A DNA stretch of 29,991 nt, from positions 1 to 29,991 of the forward strand of contig CAIZLI010000221.1 in NCBI GenBank assembly GCA_903933765.1, written 5' to 3'. The notes under the pieces were generated by a model. It had not been told where the DNA came from, searched no databases, and saw only the letters and a program-made list of their open reading frames with translations. This DNA is from an uncultured Bacteroidota bacterium (lineage in GTDB: Bacteria; Bacteroidota; Bacteroidia; Chitinophagales; Chitinophagaceae). Of this stretch, positions 1-7,347 are shown in pieces. The position numbers and the translations under genes are program-made. Every line of letters begins with the position of its first letter. The first letter of the stretch is position 1.

Positions 1-1281
1 GATGCTGGTAGACCAACTGGTTTCTTAGGTGATAATCCATTGTTCAAAACTTTAGTAAGTACTCCAATTTCAAAAGGTGGTGCGATGTTCTTAGAAAAAA
101 CATCTATGCGTGCTGCTGAAGGTCAATACAATTTAACAGAAGCTTTTGGTCTTGCTAAATACAATGCAGATTTATTAGTTGGTGGAAGTACAAGACAATT
201 TATTTTGAATTCTCAAGGTACTTTGTTTGCAGATACAGCTGGAAATATTACGATTAATGAGTCTGGTGCTTATGCACAATTGTCTAAGCGTTTCTTAGAT
301 GATTTAATCAAGTTCTCATTCTCTGGTCGTTATGATAAAAATGAAAACTTTCAAGGTCGTTTTACACCAAGAGCGACTATGGTTGTTAAATTAGAAGAAG
401 ATCATAATTTACGTGTTTCTTATCAAACAGCATACCGTTTCCCTACAACTCAAAACCAATGGATCAACTTATTAGTTGGTGGTGGTACAAGGTTAATGGG
501 TGGTTTGCCACAGTTAAGAAATTACTACAAATTCAATACCAATCCAGCTTATTCTTTAGCGAGTGTGAATGCATTTGGTGCTTCAGCATTAGCAGGTGCG
601 CCAAATCCAGGTTTACTTAAAGTACAAGCCTTCCCAGAATTCAAGCCGGAGTCTATGACTTCTTTTGAAGTGGGTTACAAGGGTTTAGTAGCTAAAAAAT
701 TATTGATCGATTTCTATTACTATTTTGGTGCATATGAAAACTTCATCAGTGGTGTAACTGTATTACAATCAAGAAATGCAGCAGCGCCTAGTCCATTAGA
801 TGTATTAGATGCAAATAAGCGTATTGCTTATTCTATCTCTACTAACGCGACTCAAGAGGTGAAATCTTCAGGATGGGGTCTTTCTTTAGACTATATCTTG
901 CCTGCTAACTTCACAGTTTCTAGTAGTATTTATGGAGATAAGATCGGTGGATTAGAACAAGGATTCATTGCTTACTTCAATACGCCTAAAATGAGAGCGA
1001 ACGTTGGGTTGAACAATAGTGGTTTTGCTTTTAAAAATCGTTTAGGATTTAGTGCAATCTATCGTTACCAAGACGGCTTTACTTACGAAGGAACATTCGG
1101 AGTAGGTGAAGTATCTTCATTCAACACATTGGATGCTGTATTAACATACAAATTACCTGCAATCAAGTCATTGATTAAAGCAGGTGGTACTAATATTATG
1201 AACACTTATTATAACACAGCTCATGGTAGTCCAGCAATTGGTGGATTGTACTATGTAAGCTTTACTTATAACGTGTTTTAA
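1..1281 (+). CDS. TonB-dependent outer membrane receptor, C-terminal part (5' end outside window)
   Basis: The reading frame is open from the first base, so the start codon lies upstream; about 426 residues are visible. The protein has the alternating short hydrophobic/polar strands, aromatic girdles and Gly/Asn-rich turns of an outer membrane beta-barrel, for example FSFSGRYDKNENFQGRFTPR, LRVSYQTAYRFPTTQNQW and the PESMTSFEVGYKG segment typical of TonB-dependent receptors. It ends in VSFTYNVF, with the terminal Phe that serves as the Bam assembly signal. These receptors import large substrates across the outer membrane with TonB energy. No plug domain or SusD partner is in view, so the ligand cannot be assigned. 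Leu is mostly TTA and Gly mostly GGT, which suggests strong expression. A terminator follows at once. I am sure of the barrel class and unsure of the substrate. Confidence 0.85.
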   Translation, partial: DAGRPTGFLGDNPLFKTLVSTPISKGGAMFLEKTSMRAAEGQYNLTEAFGLAKYNADLLVGGSTRQFILNSQGTLFADTAGNITINESGAYAQLSKRFLDDLIKFSFSGRYDKNENFQGRFTPRATMVVKLEEDHNLRVSYQTAYRFPTTQNQWINLLVGGGTRLMGGLPQLRNYYKFNTNPAYSLASVNAFGASALAGAPNPGLLKVQAFPEFKPESMTSFEVGYKGLVAKKLLIDFYYYFGAYENFISGVTVLQSRNAAAPSPLDVLDANKRIAYSISTNATQEVKSSGWGLSLDYILPANFTVSSSIYGDKIGGLEQGFIAYFNTPKMRANVGLNNSGFAFKNRLGFSAIYRYQDGFTYEGTFGVGEVSSFNTLDAVLTYKLPAIKSLIKAGGTNIMNTYYNTAHGSPAIGGLYYVSFTYNVF

Positions 1282-1303
1282 GCCACTCAGATGGGTTAGT
1301 TAG

Positions 1304-1339
1304 AAATCCCTTCCCGATTTTCGGGAGGGGATTTTTTTT
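1304..1339 (+). terminator. Intrinsic terminator after the TonB-dependent receptor
   Basis: A 14-bp stem with one G-T pair (left arm 1304-1317, right arm 1321-1334) encloses a TTT loop and runs into eight T bases ending at 1339. It lies 22 bases after the receptor stop codon. Confidence 0.9.
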
Positions 1340-1373
1340 GACGCTATTCTTACTTTTTTCCTTGATAAAATGC

Positions 1374-1381
1374 TATTTTTG
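1374..1381 (+). promoter_or_regulatory. Bacteroidota -7 promoter element of pdhB
   Basis: TATTTTTG matches the phylum consensus TAnnTTTG and lies 28 bases before the ATG at 1409. I see no clear -33 TTTG at the usual distance. Its position also argues against the in-frame ATG at 1370, which is upstream of the element. Confidence 0.65.
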
Positions 1382-1408
1382 CATTTCAAATTAAAAAACG
1401 ATTTTTCC

Positions 1409-2395
1409 ATGCGATCAATAGCCTTTAGAGAAGCATTACGTGAAGCAATGAACGAAGAGATGAGAAGAGACGAGCGCGTATTTTTAATGGGAGAGGAAGT
1501 AGCTGAATACAATGGGGCTTACAAAGTAAGTCAAGGCATGTTGGCTGAATTTGGGCCAAAAAGAGTCATTGATACACCTATTTCTGAATTAGGTTTCACA
1601 GCAGTTGCAGTGGGTGCAGCCCAAAATGGATTAAGACCTATCGTTGAATTCATGACTTGGAACTTTGCCGTTTTACCATTAGACCAAATTTTAAATACAG
1701 CTAGTAAGATGTTGGCAATGAGTGGTGGTCAAATTGGTTGTCCAATTATCATGAGAGGACCTAATGGAAGTGCCGGTCAATTAGGCGCGCAACACTCCAC
1801 CGCATTTGAAAGTTATTTAGCGAATATTCCTGGTATTAAAGTGGTATCTCCTTCCAATGGATATGATGCAAAAGGTTTGTTGAAACAAGCAATTCGTTAC
1901 GAAGAAGATCCAATCATGTTCTTGGAAAGCGAAGTGATGTATGGCGATAAATGTGATGTACCTGAGGAAGAATATTATATCCCATTAGGTAAGGCCGATG
2001 TGAAGCGCCCAGGTAGAGATATCACTATCGTATCTTATAATAAAATGATGAAAGTAGCTTTATCCACTGCAGATGAATTAGAGAAAGAGGGGATCAGTGC
2101 AGAAGTGATTGACCTAAGAACCATTCGCCCATTAGACTGGATGACCGTATTAGAGAGTGTTAAGAAAACCAACCGCTTAGTGATCATCGAAGAGCAGTGG
2201 CCTTTCGCTTCGGTATCTTCTGAGTTAAGTTATAGAATACAAAAAGAAGGTTTTGATTATCTTGATGCCCCAATTAGAAGAATTACAAGTGCAGATGCGC
2301 CGATGCACTATGCACCTAATTTGACCGCATTGGCCATCCCTGATGTAAGCCGTTCAGTGAAATTGGTGAAAGAAGTCTTACAGCAATACAAGTAA
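1409..2395 (+). CDS. pdhB: Pyruvate dehydrogenase E1 component, beta subunit
   Basis: The 328-residue protein is the beta subunit of the alpha2beta2 E1 enzyme, which decarboxylates pyruvate with thiamine diphosphate and passes the acetyl group to lipoyl-E2. The N-terminus MRSIAFREALREAMNEEMRR, the GEEVAEYNGAYKVSQGML segment (the Glu pair at residues 29-30 contacts the ThDP ring), the LGFTAVAVGAAQNGLRPIVE region and the C-terminal transketolase domain (DITIVSYNKMM, IDLRTIRPLD, IIEEQWPF) are diagnostic. The start at 1409 is chosen because family members begin exactly there and the -7 element at 1374 lies just upstream. No pdhA or E2 gene is adjacent; it is a single-gene unit between two terminators. 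The lipoyl synthase gene at 14023 supplies the cofactor of the same complex. A branched-chain 2-oxoacid E1 beta is the only serious alternative. Confidence 0.95.
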   Translation: MRSIAFREALREAMNEEMRRDERVFLMGEEVAEYNGAYKVSQGMLAEFGPKRVIDTPISELGFTAVAVGAAQNGLRPIVEFMTWNFAVLPLDQILNTASKMLAMSGGQIGCPIIMRGPNGSAGQLGAQHSTAFESYLANIPGIKVVSPSNGYDAKGLLKQAIRYEEDPIMFLESEVMYGDKCDVPEEEYYIPLGKADVKRPGRDITIVSYNKMMKVALSTADELEKEGISAEVIDLRTIRPLDWMTVLESVKKTNRLVIIEEQWPFASVSSELSYRIQKEGFDYLDAPIRRITSADAPMHYAPNLTALAIPDVSRSVKLVKEVLQQYK

Positions 2396-2457
2396 GCACT
2401 AAATCCTTGTATTTGACCATTTATACAAAGGCTTTACAGCTAATAAATAATTTATTT

Positions 2458-2483
2458 AATATCCCTTACAAAGGGATATTTTT
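2458..2483 (+). terminator. Intrinsic terminator after pdhB
   Basis: A perfect 10-bp stem (2458-2467 with 2471-2480) has an ACA loop and continues into T bases to 2483. The T-run is also part of the candidate lepB promoter element at 2477-2484. Confidence 0.85.
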
Positions 2484-2484
2484 G
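2477..2484 (+). promoter_or_regulatory. -7 promoter element of the lepB-cdd unit
   Basis: TATTTTTG matches TAnnTTTG and ends 21 bases before the lepB ATG, the same spacing as at other genes here. It overlaps the right arm and T-tract of the pdhB terminator. Confidence 0.6.
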
Positions 2485-2504
2485 TATTATATAACTCTTC
2501 AATT

Positions 2505-4016
2505 ATGGGCATGATTCTTTTTATCCTTTATTGGTTGGGCTGGCATATAGGTATTTACACGATGTTGAGAAAAGCAGGTGTGCCTGCAAATAAAGCCATC
2601 ATTCCATTTTACAATACTTGGGAAATTGTCCAACTTTGTAAAATTCCAAAAATTTGGTTTTGGATACAATTCATTCCAATTGTAGGTCAATTCGTAAGCT
2701 TGTGGATCACCATCTTATTTGTGATGCATTTTAAAAGAGTCAATTTTATTCATCATACACTAACGGTGTTCGTTCCCTTTTTATATTTACCTTATTTAGG
2801 GTTGAATTCAAAAGAACAATGGTATGGAGATGCCGCATTGGCACATTACCATAAACCAGCATCAAGAGAGTGGGTAGATGCAGGCGTGTTTGCAATTGTG
2901 GCAGCCACCTTGATAAGAACATTTTTATTTGAGGCATATGTGATTCCAACTGAGAGTATGGAAAAGACATTGTTAGTGAATGATTTTTTATTCGTTGATA
3001 AAGTAACTTATGGCGCAAGAATTCCTCAAACGCCTTTGTCATTTCCATTTGTGCATAATACTTTACCTGGTGCACCCACAACGCCTTCCTATTTAAAGTG
3101 GATTCAGTTAGATTACAAACGATTTCCTAAATTAAGAGATGTCAATAGAAACGATGTGGTGGTCTTTAATTTTCCAGCAGGAGATACCATTATCAACCTT
3201 CCAGAATTTGGGTCTAAGATTCCTTACTATGATGTATTAAGAAGTCCTCAATACAATAATGACCGAGCAAGATTACAGGCGGATTATCCCATTTTAGTGC
3301 ATCCAATGGATAAGACAGACAATTATATTAAAAGATGTGTTGGTATTCCAGGCGATGTGATTGAAATTAAAAAAAGTCAATTATGGGTGAATGGTCAACC
3401 TGCATTGGTTGCACCATTTATGCAGACAGAATATTTAGTTGAAACAGATGGCAGACCACTTACTGAAGATTTTATCCAAGACAGTTTAGGTATCAACATC
3501 AATGAAGCGACAGCCGATTTTCAATTTGTAGAAGGGCAACCTAATATTTTTAAATTAAACCTCACCGTATCAGCTGCAGCAAGTTTAAAAAGATTACCGA
3601 ATGTAAAATCAGTTGTTTTATTTGAGGACCAAAATGTGGGTTATACTTTTCCAAATGACATTACCCATTTTCCTTGGACTGCTGACAATTTTGGTCCAAT
3701 TCGCATCCCCAAAAAAGGGGATCAAATACAATTAAATGATAGTACCATTGAATTGTATAGAAGAGTGATTGAAGGGTATGAGCAACAAAAATTAACCACT
3801 CAAAATGGACAATATTTTATCAATGGGAAAGCGACAAGTACCTATACCATACAAGAAAATTATTATTGGATGATGGGAGACAATCGCCATCGTAGTCAGG
3901 ACAGTCGCTACTGGGGTTTTGTACCTGAGACCCATATTGTTGGTCGTGCAGCTTTGATTTGGTTTAGCTATAGTCAATCTATTAGATGGAACAGGCTCTT
4001 TAATTTGATAAAATAA
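2505..4016 (+). CDS. lepB: Signal peptidase I
   Basis: This 503-residue membrane protease removes signal peptides from exported proteins. Residues 1-115 hold several hydrophobic segments and match the extra N-terminal domain (DUF5684 type) seen on Bacteroidota enzymes. A further transmembrane segment at about 125-145 leads into the catalytic box IPTESMEKTL, with Ser151 as nucleophile. The Lys box is YIKRCVGIPGD (Lys276, general base), and the late conserved box is MGDNRHRSQDSRYWGFVP (457-474). The enzyme is longer than the 324-residue E. coli protein because of the N-terminal domain and a long stretch between boxes (about 300-400). It is followed after 4 bases by cdd, so the two are probably co-transcribed. 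The ATG at 2505 lies 21 bases after a good -7 element. Confidence 0.95.
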   Translation: MGMILFILYWLGWHIGIYTMLRKAGVPANKAIIPFYNTWEIVQLCKIPKIWFWIQFIPIVGQFVSLWITILFVMHFKRVNFIHHTLTVFVPFLYLPYLGLNSKEQWYGDAALAHYHKPASREWVDAGVFAIVAATLIRTFLFEAYVIPTESMEKTLLVNDFLFVDKVTYGARIPQTPLSFPFVHNTLPGAPTTPSYLKWIQLDYKRFPKLRDVNRNDVVVFNFPAGDTIINLPEFGSKIPYYDVLRSPQYNNDRARLQADYPILVHPMDKTDNYIKRCVGIPGDVIEIKKSQLWVNGQPALVAPFMQTEYLVETDGRPLTEDFIQDSLGININEATADFQFVEGQPNIFKLNLTVSAAASLKRLPNVKSVVLFEDQNVGYTFPNDITHFPWTADNFGPIRIPKKGDQIQLNDSTIELYRRVIEGYEQQKLTTQNGQYFINGKATSTYTIQENYYWMMGDNRHRSQDSRYWGFVPETHIVGRAALIWFSYSQSIRWNRLFNLIK

Positions 4017-4020
4017 AAAC

Positions 4021-4506
4021 ATGCACAAAAAATTCGAATTCGAATACGAAGAATTGGATTCAAAAGAAGCTTTAGTAGCCCAAGACTTAGCTTTATTAAA
4101 TGCTGCATTTCAAGCGGTAGAAACTGCTTTTGCGCCTTATTCAAAATTCAAGGTGGGTGCTGCAGCAAGATTATCAAATGGACAAATCATACTTGGGTCC
4201 AATCAAGAGAGTGCAAGTTATCCTGTAGGCATTTGTGCTGAGCGAACCCTTTTAAATAGCATTGGGAGTCAATTCCCAAATGAAACCATTCAAGCCATGG
4301 CCATCAGCTATCTACCAAATGGTGTTGAGTCGGATCATCCATTGTCGCCATGTGGCATGTGCAGGCAGTCCTTATTAGATTATGAGATAAGGTATAAAAG
4401 CCCAATCAAGCTTATTTTGTCCGGAAAAACAGGGAAGGTCATGTTGATACCTTCTGCATCTAATATGATTCCATTTGGGTTTACAGGGTCTATTTTAGGC
4501 AAATAA
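4021..4506 (+). CDS. cdd: Cytidine deaminase
   Basis: This enzyme of pyrimidine salvage deaminates cytidine or deoxycytidine to uridine or deoxyuridine. The zinc site is complete: CAE at residues 72-74 (Cys72 ligand, Glu74 proton shuttle) and PCGMC at 110-114 (Cys111 and Cys114 ligands). The substrate-binding region FAPYSKFKVGAAARLSNGQI (38-57) is also typical. At 161 residues it is somewhat longer than the 130-residue tetrameric form, with about 20 extra residues at the N-terminus. It starts 4 bases after lepB stops. Its last 12 bases overlap the end of the convergent methyltransferase gene, leaving no room for a terminator. Confidence 0.93.
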   Translation: MHKKFEFEYEELDSKEALVAQDLALLNAAFQAVETAFAPYSKFKVGAAARLSNGQIILGSNQESASYPVGICAERTLLNSIGSQFPNETIQAMAISYLPNGVESDHPLSPCGMCRQSLLDYEIRYKSPIKLILSGKTGKVMLIPSASNMIPFGFTGSILGK

Positions 4507-4995
4507 GGTTTGCACACCATGCCCAATTCTGAATTCATGTTGCAATAACCACTTTTTTTTGGCCAATCCCCATGCATATCCTGTCAAATTACTATCAGAA
4601 CCAATGATTCTGTGGCATGGAACAATGATGGCAATCTTATTTTTTCCATTGGCGTTTGCTGCTGCTCTAATCACTTTAGGGTCACCTAATTTTTTGGCAA
4701 GTTCTGCGTAACTCATCGTTTTTGCATAAGGTACTTCATATAATTCTCGCCATACTTTTTGTTGGAAATCTGTTCCTGATTGGTGAATTGGGACTTTAAA
4801 TTGAGTTCTATTACCATTGAAGTAGTCAATTAATTCATCAATACATTGATGAATGACAGGAGGGCTTTCAATCCCTTCTGTGCTTGATAAAGTTGCTTTG
4901 TCTTCGATAAATGTGAGTGCTTGAATACAATTGTAATCTGCAACAATTTTAATTCGTCCAATTGGGCTGGAATAAATATGTTCGAATTGTTGCAT
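4495..4995 (-). CDS. ogt: Methylated-DNA--[protein]-cysteine S-methyltransferase
   Basis: This suicide DNA-repair protein takes the alkyl group from O6-alkylguanine onto its own cysteine. The 166-residue protein has the active-site box VPCHRIIG (Cys127), the helix-turn-helix region VIRAAANANGKN (108-119), and the VPYAKTMSYAELAKKLG segment of the DNA-binding domain (88-104). The N-terminal domain (1-70) has the usual SPIGRIKIVAD strand. There is no Ada regulatory domain. It follows the SirB1-like gene by 17 bases on the same strand, so the two are likely co-transcribed. Its 3' end overlaps cdd by 12 bases tail to tail. Whether to use the symbol ogt or mgmt is a matter of convention; the function is clear. 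Confidence 0.93.
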   Translation of the reverse strand: MQQFEHIYSSPIGRIKIVADYNCIQALTFIEDKATLSSTEGIESPPVIHQCIDELIDYFNGNRTQFKVPIHQSGTDFQQKVWRELYEVPYAKTMSYAELAKKLGDPKVIRAAANANGKNKIAIIVPCHRIIGSDSNLTGYAWGLAKKKWLLQHEFRIGHGVQTLFA

Positions 4996-5012
4996 ATATT
5001 TTAAAATTGGAC

Positions 5013-5885
5013 TTAATCTAATAATTTAGCCAATTCGATTAAATCATCCTGTTTAAAATGGAGTGTGGGACTCTGAAAACATTTTGCAAATTCGAGGATC
5101 AATTTCTTAATCACTCTCTGGTTGGAAAGTCGTTTGTAATAAACTGTTTTAGGTTCAATATGATGTCTTAAAAAATATTGGTCCATGTCTTTTTGTGAAA
5201 AGGGATGACCAGAAGTACCTTCTACATAAAATTGAATAAATTCTTGAGGGTTAGGTACAATCTCGTGTGGTTCCCAGTCTGCACTGAAATAAGCAAGGAT
5301 ACATTGCTTTGGAATATTGATCCATTCTGCATGTATTTCTAATTGTTGGCATAATTCTGCATAGATCAATGAATTGGCAAATGCATTTCCAGGTTTTGCT
5401 TGAAGCGGGGAGGATACTAAAAAATCTTCTGGATTGTCATAGCTCACTTCGACACCTTTAATTTGGTAATAACTAAATAAGATATTTCGAATGACGTTGG
5501 CCTGTTCTAAAGGTGTCAAGTAATTATTTAATTCTAGCCAGGTGTTTCGTCTAATTTTTTCTAATTGATGTCTCAAAGGGTCCAATGCCATTTCAGGAAA
5601 CTGGTATTTAACTAAAATCAGTGCGCCTTCAAATAGAGAAGGTTTAGGCAATGCTGCCCAATCCGTCAATTGTTGATGTATGTCCTTGAGACGAAGCCTG
5701 TAAATCATTTTTTCGATGCGCTCCAATGTGGTTTCCTCTAGGGTATTTTCCCATAAGTTTTCTAAGTCGGGAATGATGGGGGTGCCATAGTCTAATAACC
5801 TATTGGATATTGTACTATATACTTCCTCATCAGGATCGTCAATGAGGGTAAATAAGGCTTTTATTTCTTCGTTTTTTGGCAACAT
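5013..5885 (-). CDS. SirB1-like protein with transglutaminase-like fold
   Basis: The 290-residue soluble protein resembles the SirB1 family (Transglut_core2 fold). The segment ALILVKYQFPEMALDPLRHQ (88-107), the NPEDF turn (151-155) and the block KPGNAFANSLIYAELCQQLE followed by INIPKQCILAYF (164-200) line up with the SirB1 pattern of NP-x-N/D-F, G-N-P-x-S-L-x-x-x-Y and P-G-H-F. The usual PGHF is PKQC here, so the family's histidine position is changed. The first 80 residues are helical and HEAT-like (DDPDEEVYSTISNRLLDYG). Biochemical function of this family is not established. The ATG at 5885 is preferred over an in-frame TTG two codons upstream. It heads a two-gene unit with the methyltransferase. 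Confidence 0.6.
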   Translation of the reverse strand: MLPKNEEIKALFTLIDDPDEEVYSTISNRLLDYGTPIIPDLENLWENTLEETTLERIEKMIYRLRLKDIHQQLTDWAALPKPSLFEGALILVKYQFPEMALDPLRHQLEKIRRNTWLELNNYLTPLEQANVIRNILFSYYQIKGVEVSYDNPEDFLVSSPLQAKPGNAFANSLIYAELCQQLEIHAEWINIPKQCILAYFSADWEPHEIVPNPQEFIQFYVEGTSGHPFSQKDMDQYFLRHHIEPKTVYYKRLSNQRVIKKLILEFAKCFQSPTLHFKQDDLIELAKLLD

Positions 5886-6040
5886 GGGCAATAATGACTT
5901 GCTTTTTCTTACTCAAATTGACAAAAAAAATGCCAAAAAAACGATTTTAGTTATACAACCCTTGTGGATATATAAAATCTATAAATGGTATACTTTTTAG
6001 AATGATTTTACGTTCACTCTTTTAATACGATAAATACATA

Positions 6041-6070
6041 ATTAGGCATTATTTAGCAGTATTTAGGCTT
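6041..6070. repeat. Three 10-bp near-repeats upstream of the desaturase gene
   Basis: Three consecutive decamers, ATTAGGCATT, ATTTAGCAGT and ATTTAGGCTT, sit head to tail 52-81 bases before the desaturase ATG. The period equals one helical turn, as for stacked regulator sites. The repeat is visible; a regulatory role is inferred. Confidence 0.35.
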
Positions 6071-6121
6071 AATTGAGTCATTAAATGCGTACTTTGTGTC
6101 TACTAAATTCTAAACTAGTCT

Positions 6122-7213
6122 ATGCAAACTCAAACAGTGGCCGTTCCAAAATTCCCTGTAGTGCAAAAATCATTACATGCCGAATTAAAGAGGAGAGTGA
6201 ACCAGTATCTCGACGAACATACTATTCGTGGCACAGGTAATTATAAATTGTTTACAAAAGCGGTTATTTTAATAAGCTTATTTTTTATTACTTATATCCA
6301 TTTGGTATTTTTTACCCCACCCACAGCCATAGCGATTGTGGAGTGTTTATTTTTTGGTGGCTTGATTGCAGCGATCGGTTTCAATATTATGCATGATGGA
6401 AGTCATGGCAGTTTCAGTAAATATGCATGGTTAAATAAATTAGCTTCCTCTTCCATTAGTATTTTAGGTGCGAGTCGTTTTATGTGGAGTATGAAACATG
6501 TATCTATACATCATACTTATACCAATGTGGATGGAGTAGATGATGATATTGAAGTGGGTGTTTTCATGCGTATGGCACCAACTCAAAAACATTATGTTTT
6601 ACATCGTTTTCAACATCTTTATTTTAGTATCCTATACATGCTATTGTATGTATTCTGGATCTTCTTTACAGATTATAATAAATATTTTAAAGGCAAAATC
6701 GGATCTATTCCTTTGAAAAAAATGACTTTTGCAGACCATTTTGAATTCTGGATTGTGAAAGTGTACCATGCAGCCATTTTTGTTGTAGTACCGATCCTTA
6801 TGCTAGGCTGGCAAGCATGGTTAGTAGGTTTTATTGTAAGTACCTTTTTTGCTGGATTTATTTTAAGTATTGTATTTCAGTTGGCGCATACCGTAGAGCA
6901 TACTGAATTCCCAATTGCCCTTCAACCAGAGAATAGATTGCCAGACGAATTTGCAGCACATCAAATTCAAACAACAGCTAATTTTGCTACAAAGAGTAAA
7001 GTTATTTCTTGGTTAGTAGGTGGATTGAATTTTCAAATTGAACACCACTTGTTTCCAAAAATTTCACATGTGCATTATCCAGCTATTAGTAAAATCGTGA
7101 AAGAAGCCTGTGCAGAGTTTAAATTGAATTATATTGAATACCCAACGGTATTAGAAGCCGTTAAAGCGCATGTTCAATTCTTAAAATCTATGGGTCAACC
7201 TGCCGTTGCATAA
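6122..7213 (+). CDS. Membrane fatty acid desaturase (acyl-CoA/acyl-lipid type)
   Basis: This 363-residue integral membrane di-iron enzyme introduces a double bond into a fatty acyl chain. All three histidine boxes are present: HDGSH (91-95), HVSIHH (126-131) and QIEHH (305-309). The Q in the third box is typical of the front-end (delta-5/delta-6-like) branch, but no cytochrome b5 domain is fused, so an external electron donor is needed. Hydrophobic segments occur at about 46-64, 70-90, 166-183, 215-232 and 235-254. It is a single gene with 236 bases upstream that hold a repeat array and a weak promoter-like TACTTTG at 6090-6096, followed by a long hairpin. Regioselectivity cannot be read from sequence. 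Desaturases of this type often respond to cold and tune membrane fluidity. Confidence 0.88.
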   Translation: MQTQTVAVPKFPVVQKSLHAELKRRVNQYLDEHTIRGTGNYKLFTKAVILISLFFITYIHLVFFTPPTAIAIVECLFFGGLIAAIGFNIMHDGSHGSFSKYAWLNKLASSSISILGASRFMWSMKHVSIHHTYTNVDGVDDDIEVGVFMRMAPTQKHYVLHRFQHLYFSILYMLLYVFWIFFTDYNKYFKGKIGSIPLKKMTFADHFEFWIVKVYHAAIFVVVPILMLGWQAWLVGFIVSTFFAGFILSIVFQLAHTVEHTEFPIALQPENRLPDEFAAHQIQTTANFATKSKVISWLVGGLNFQIEHHLFPKISHVHYPAISKIVKEACAEFKLNYIEYPTVLEAVKAHVQFLKSMGQPAVA

Positions 7214-7229
7214 TTAAATTTATATCGAA

Positions 7230-7319
7230 AAAGCCCTTAGAAAAAATACCATAATCAATCACGCTCTGCTCGCAAGCTCGAAAGTTCGTTCATGATTAGT
7301 ATTTCTTTCTAAGGGCTTT
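7230..7319. terminator. Long imperfect hairpin between desaturase and topA, probable bidirectional terminator
   Basis: Outer arms 7230-7243 and 7306-7319 are perfect 14-base complements (AAAGCCCTTAGAAA and its reverse complement). Inner arms 7244-7249 and 7252-7257 pair with 7293-7304. This gives a nearly continuous 26-bp stem with two small bulges and a 35-base loop that is more GC-rich than its surroundings. It lies between the convergent desaturase and topA genes. The T-tracts outside the stem are short, so termination strength is uncertain. Confidence 0.6.
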
Positions 7320-7347
7320 CTTTATGCTCTAATGCCTTTGAAATTTC

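Noticed and set aside
1370..1408. Longer pdhB start at 1370
   Set aside because: The extension covers the -7 element and adds residues (LLFLHFKLKNDFS) unlike any E1 beta N-terminus.
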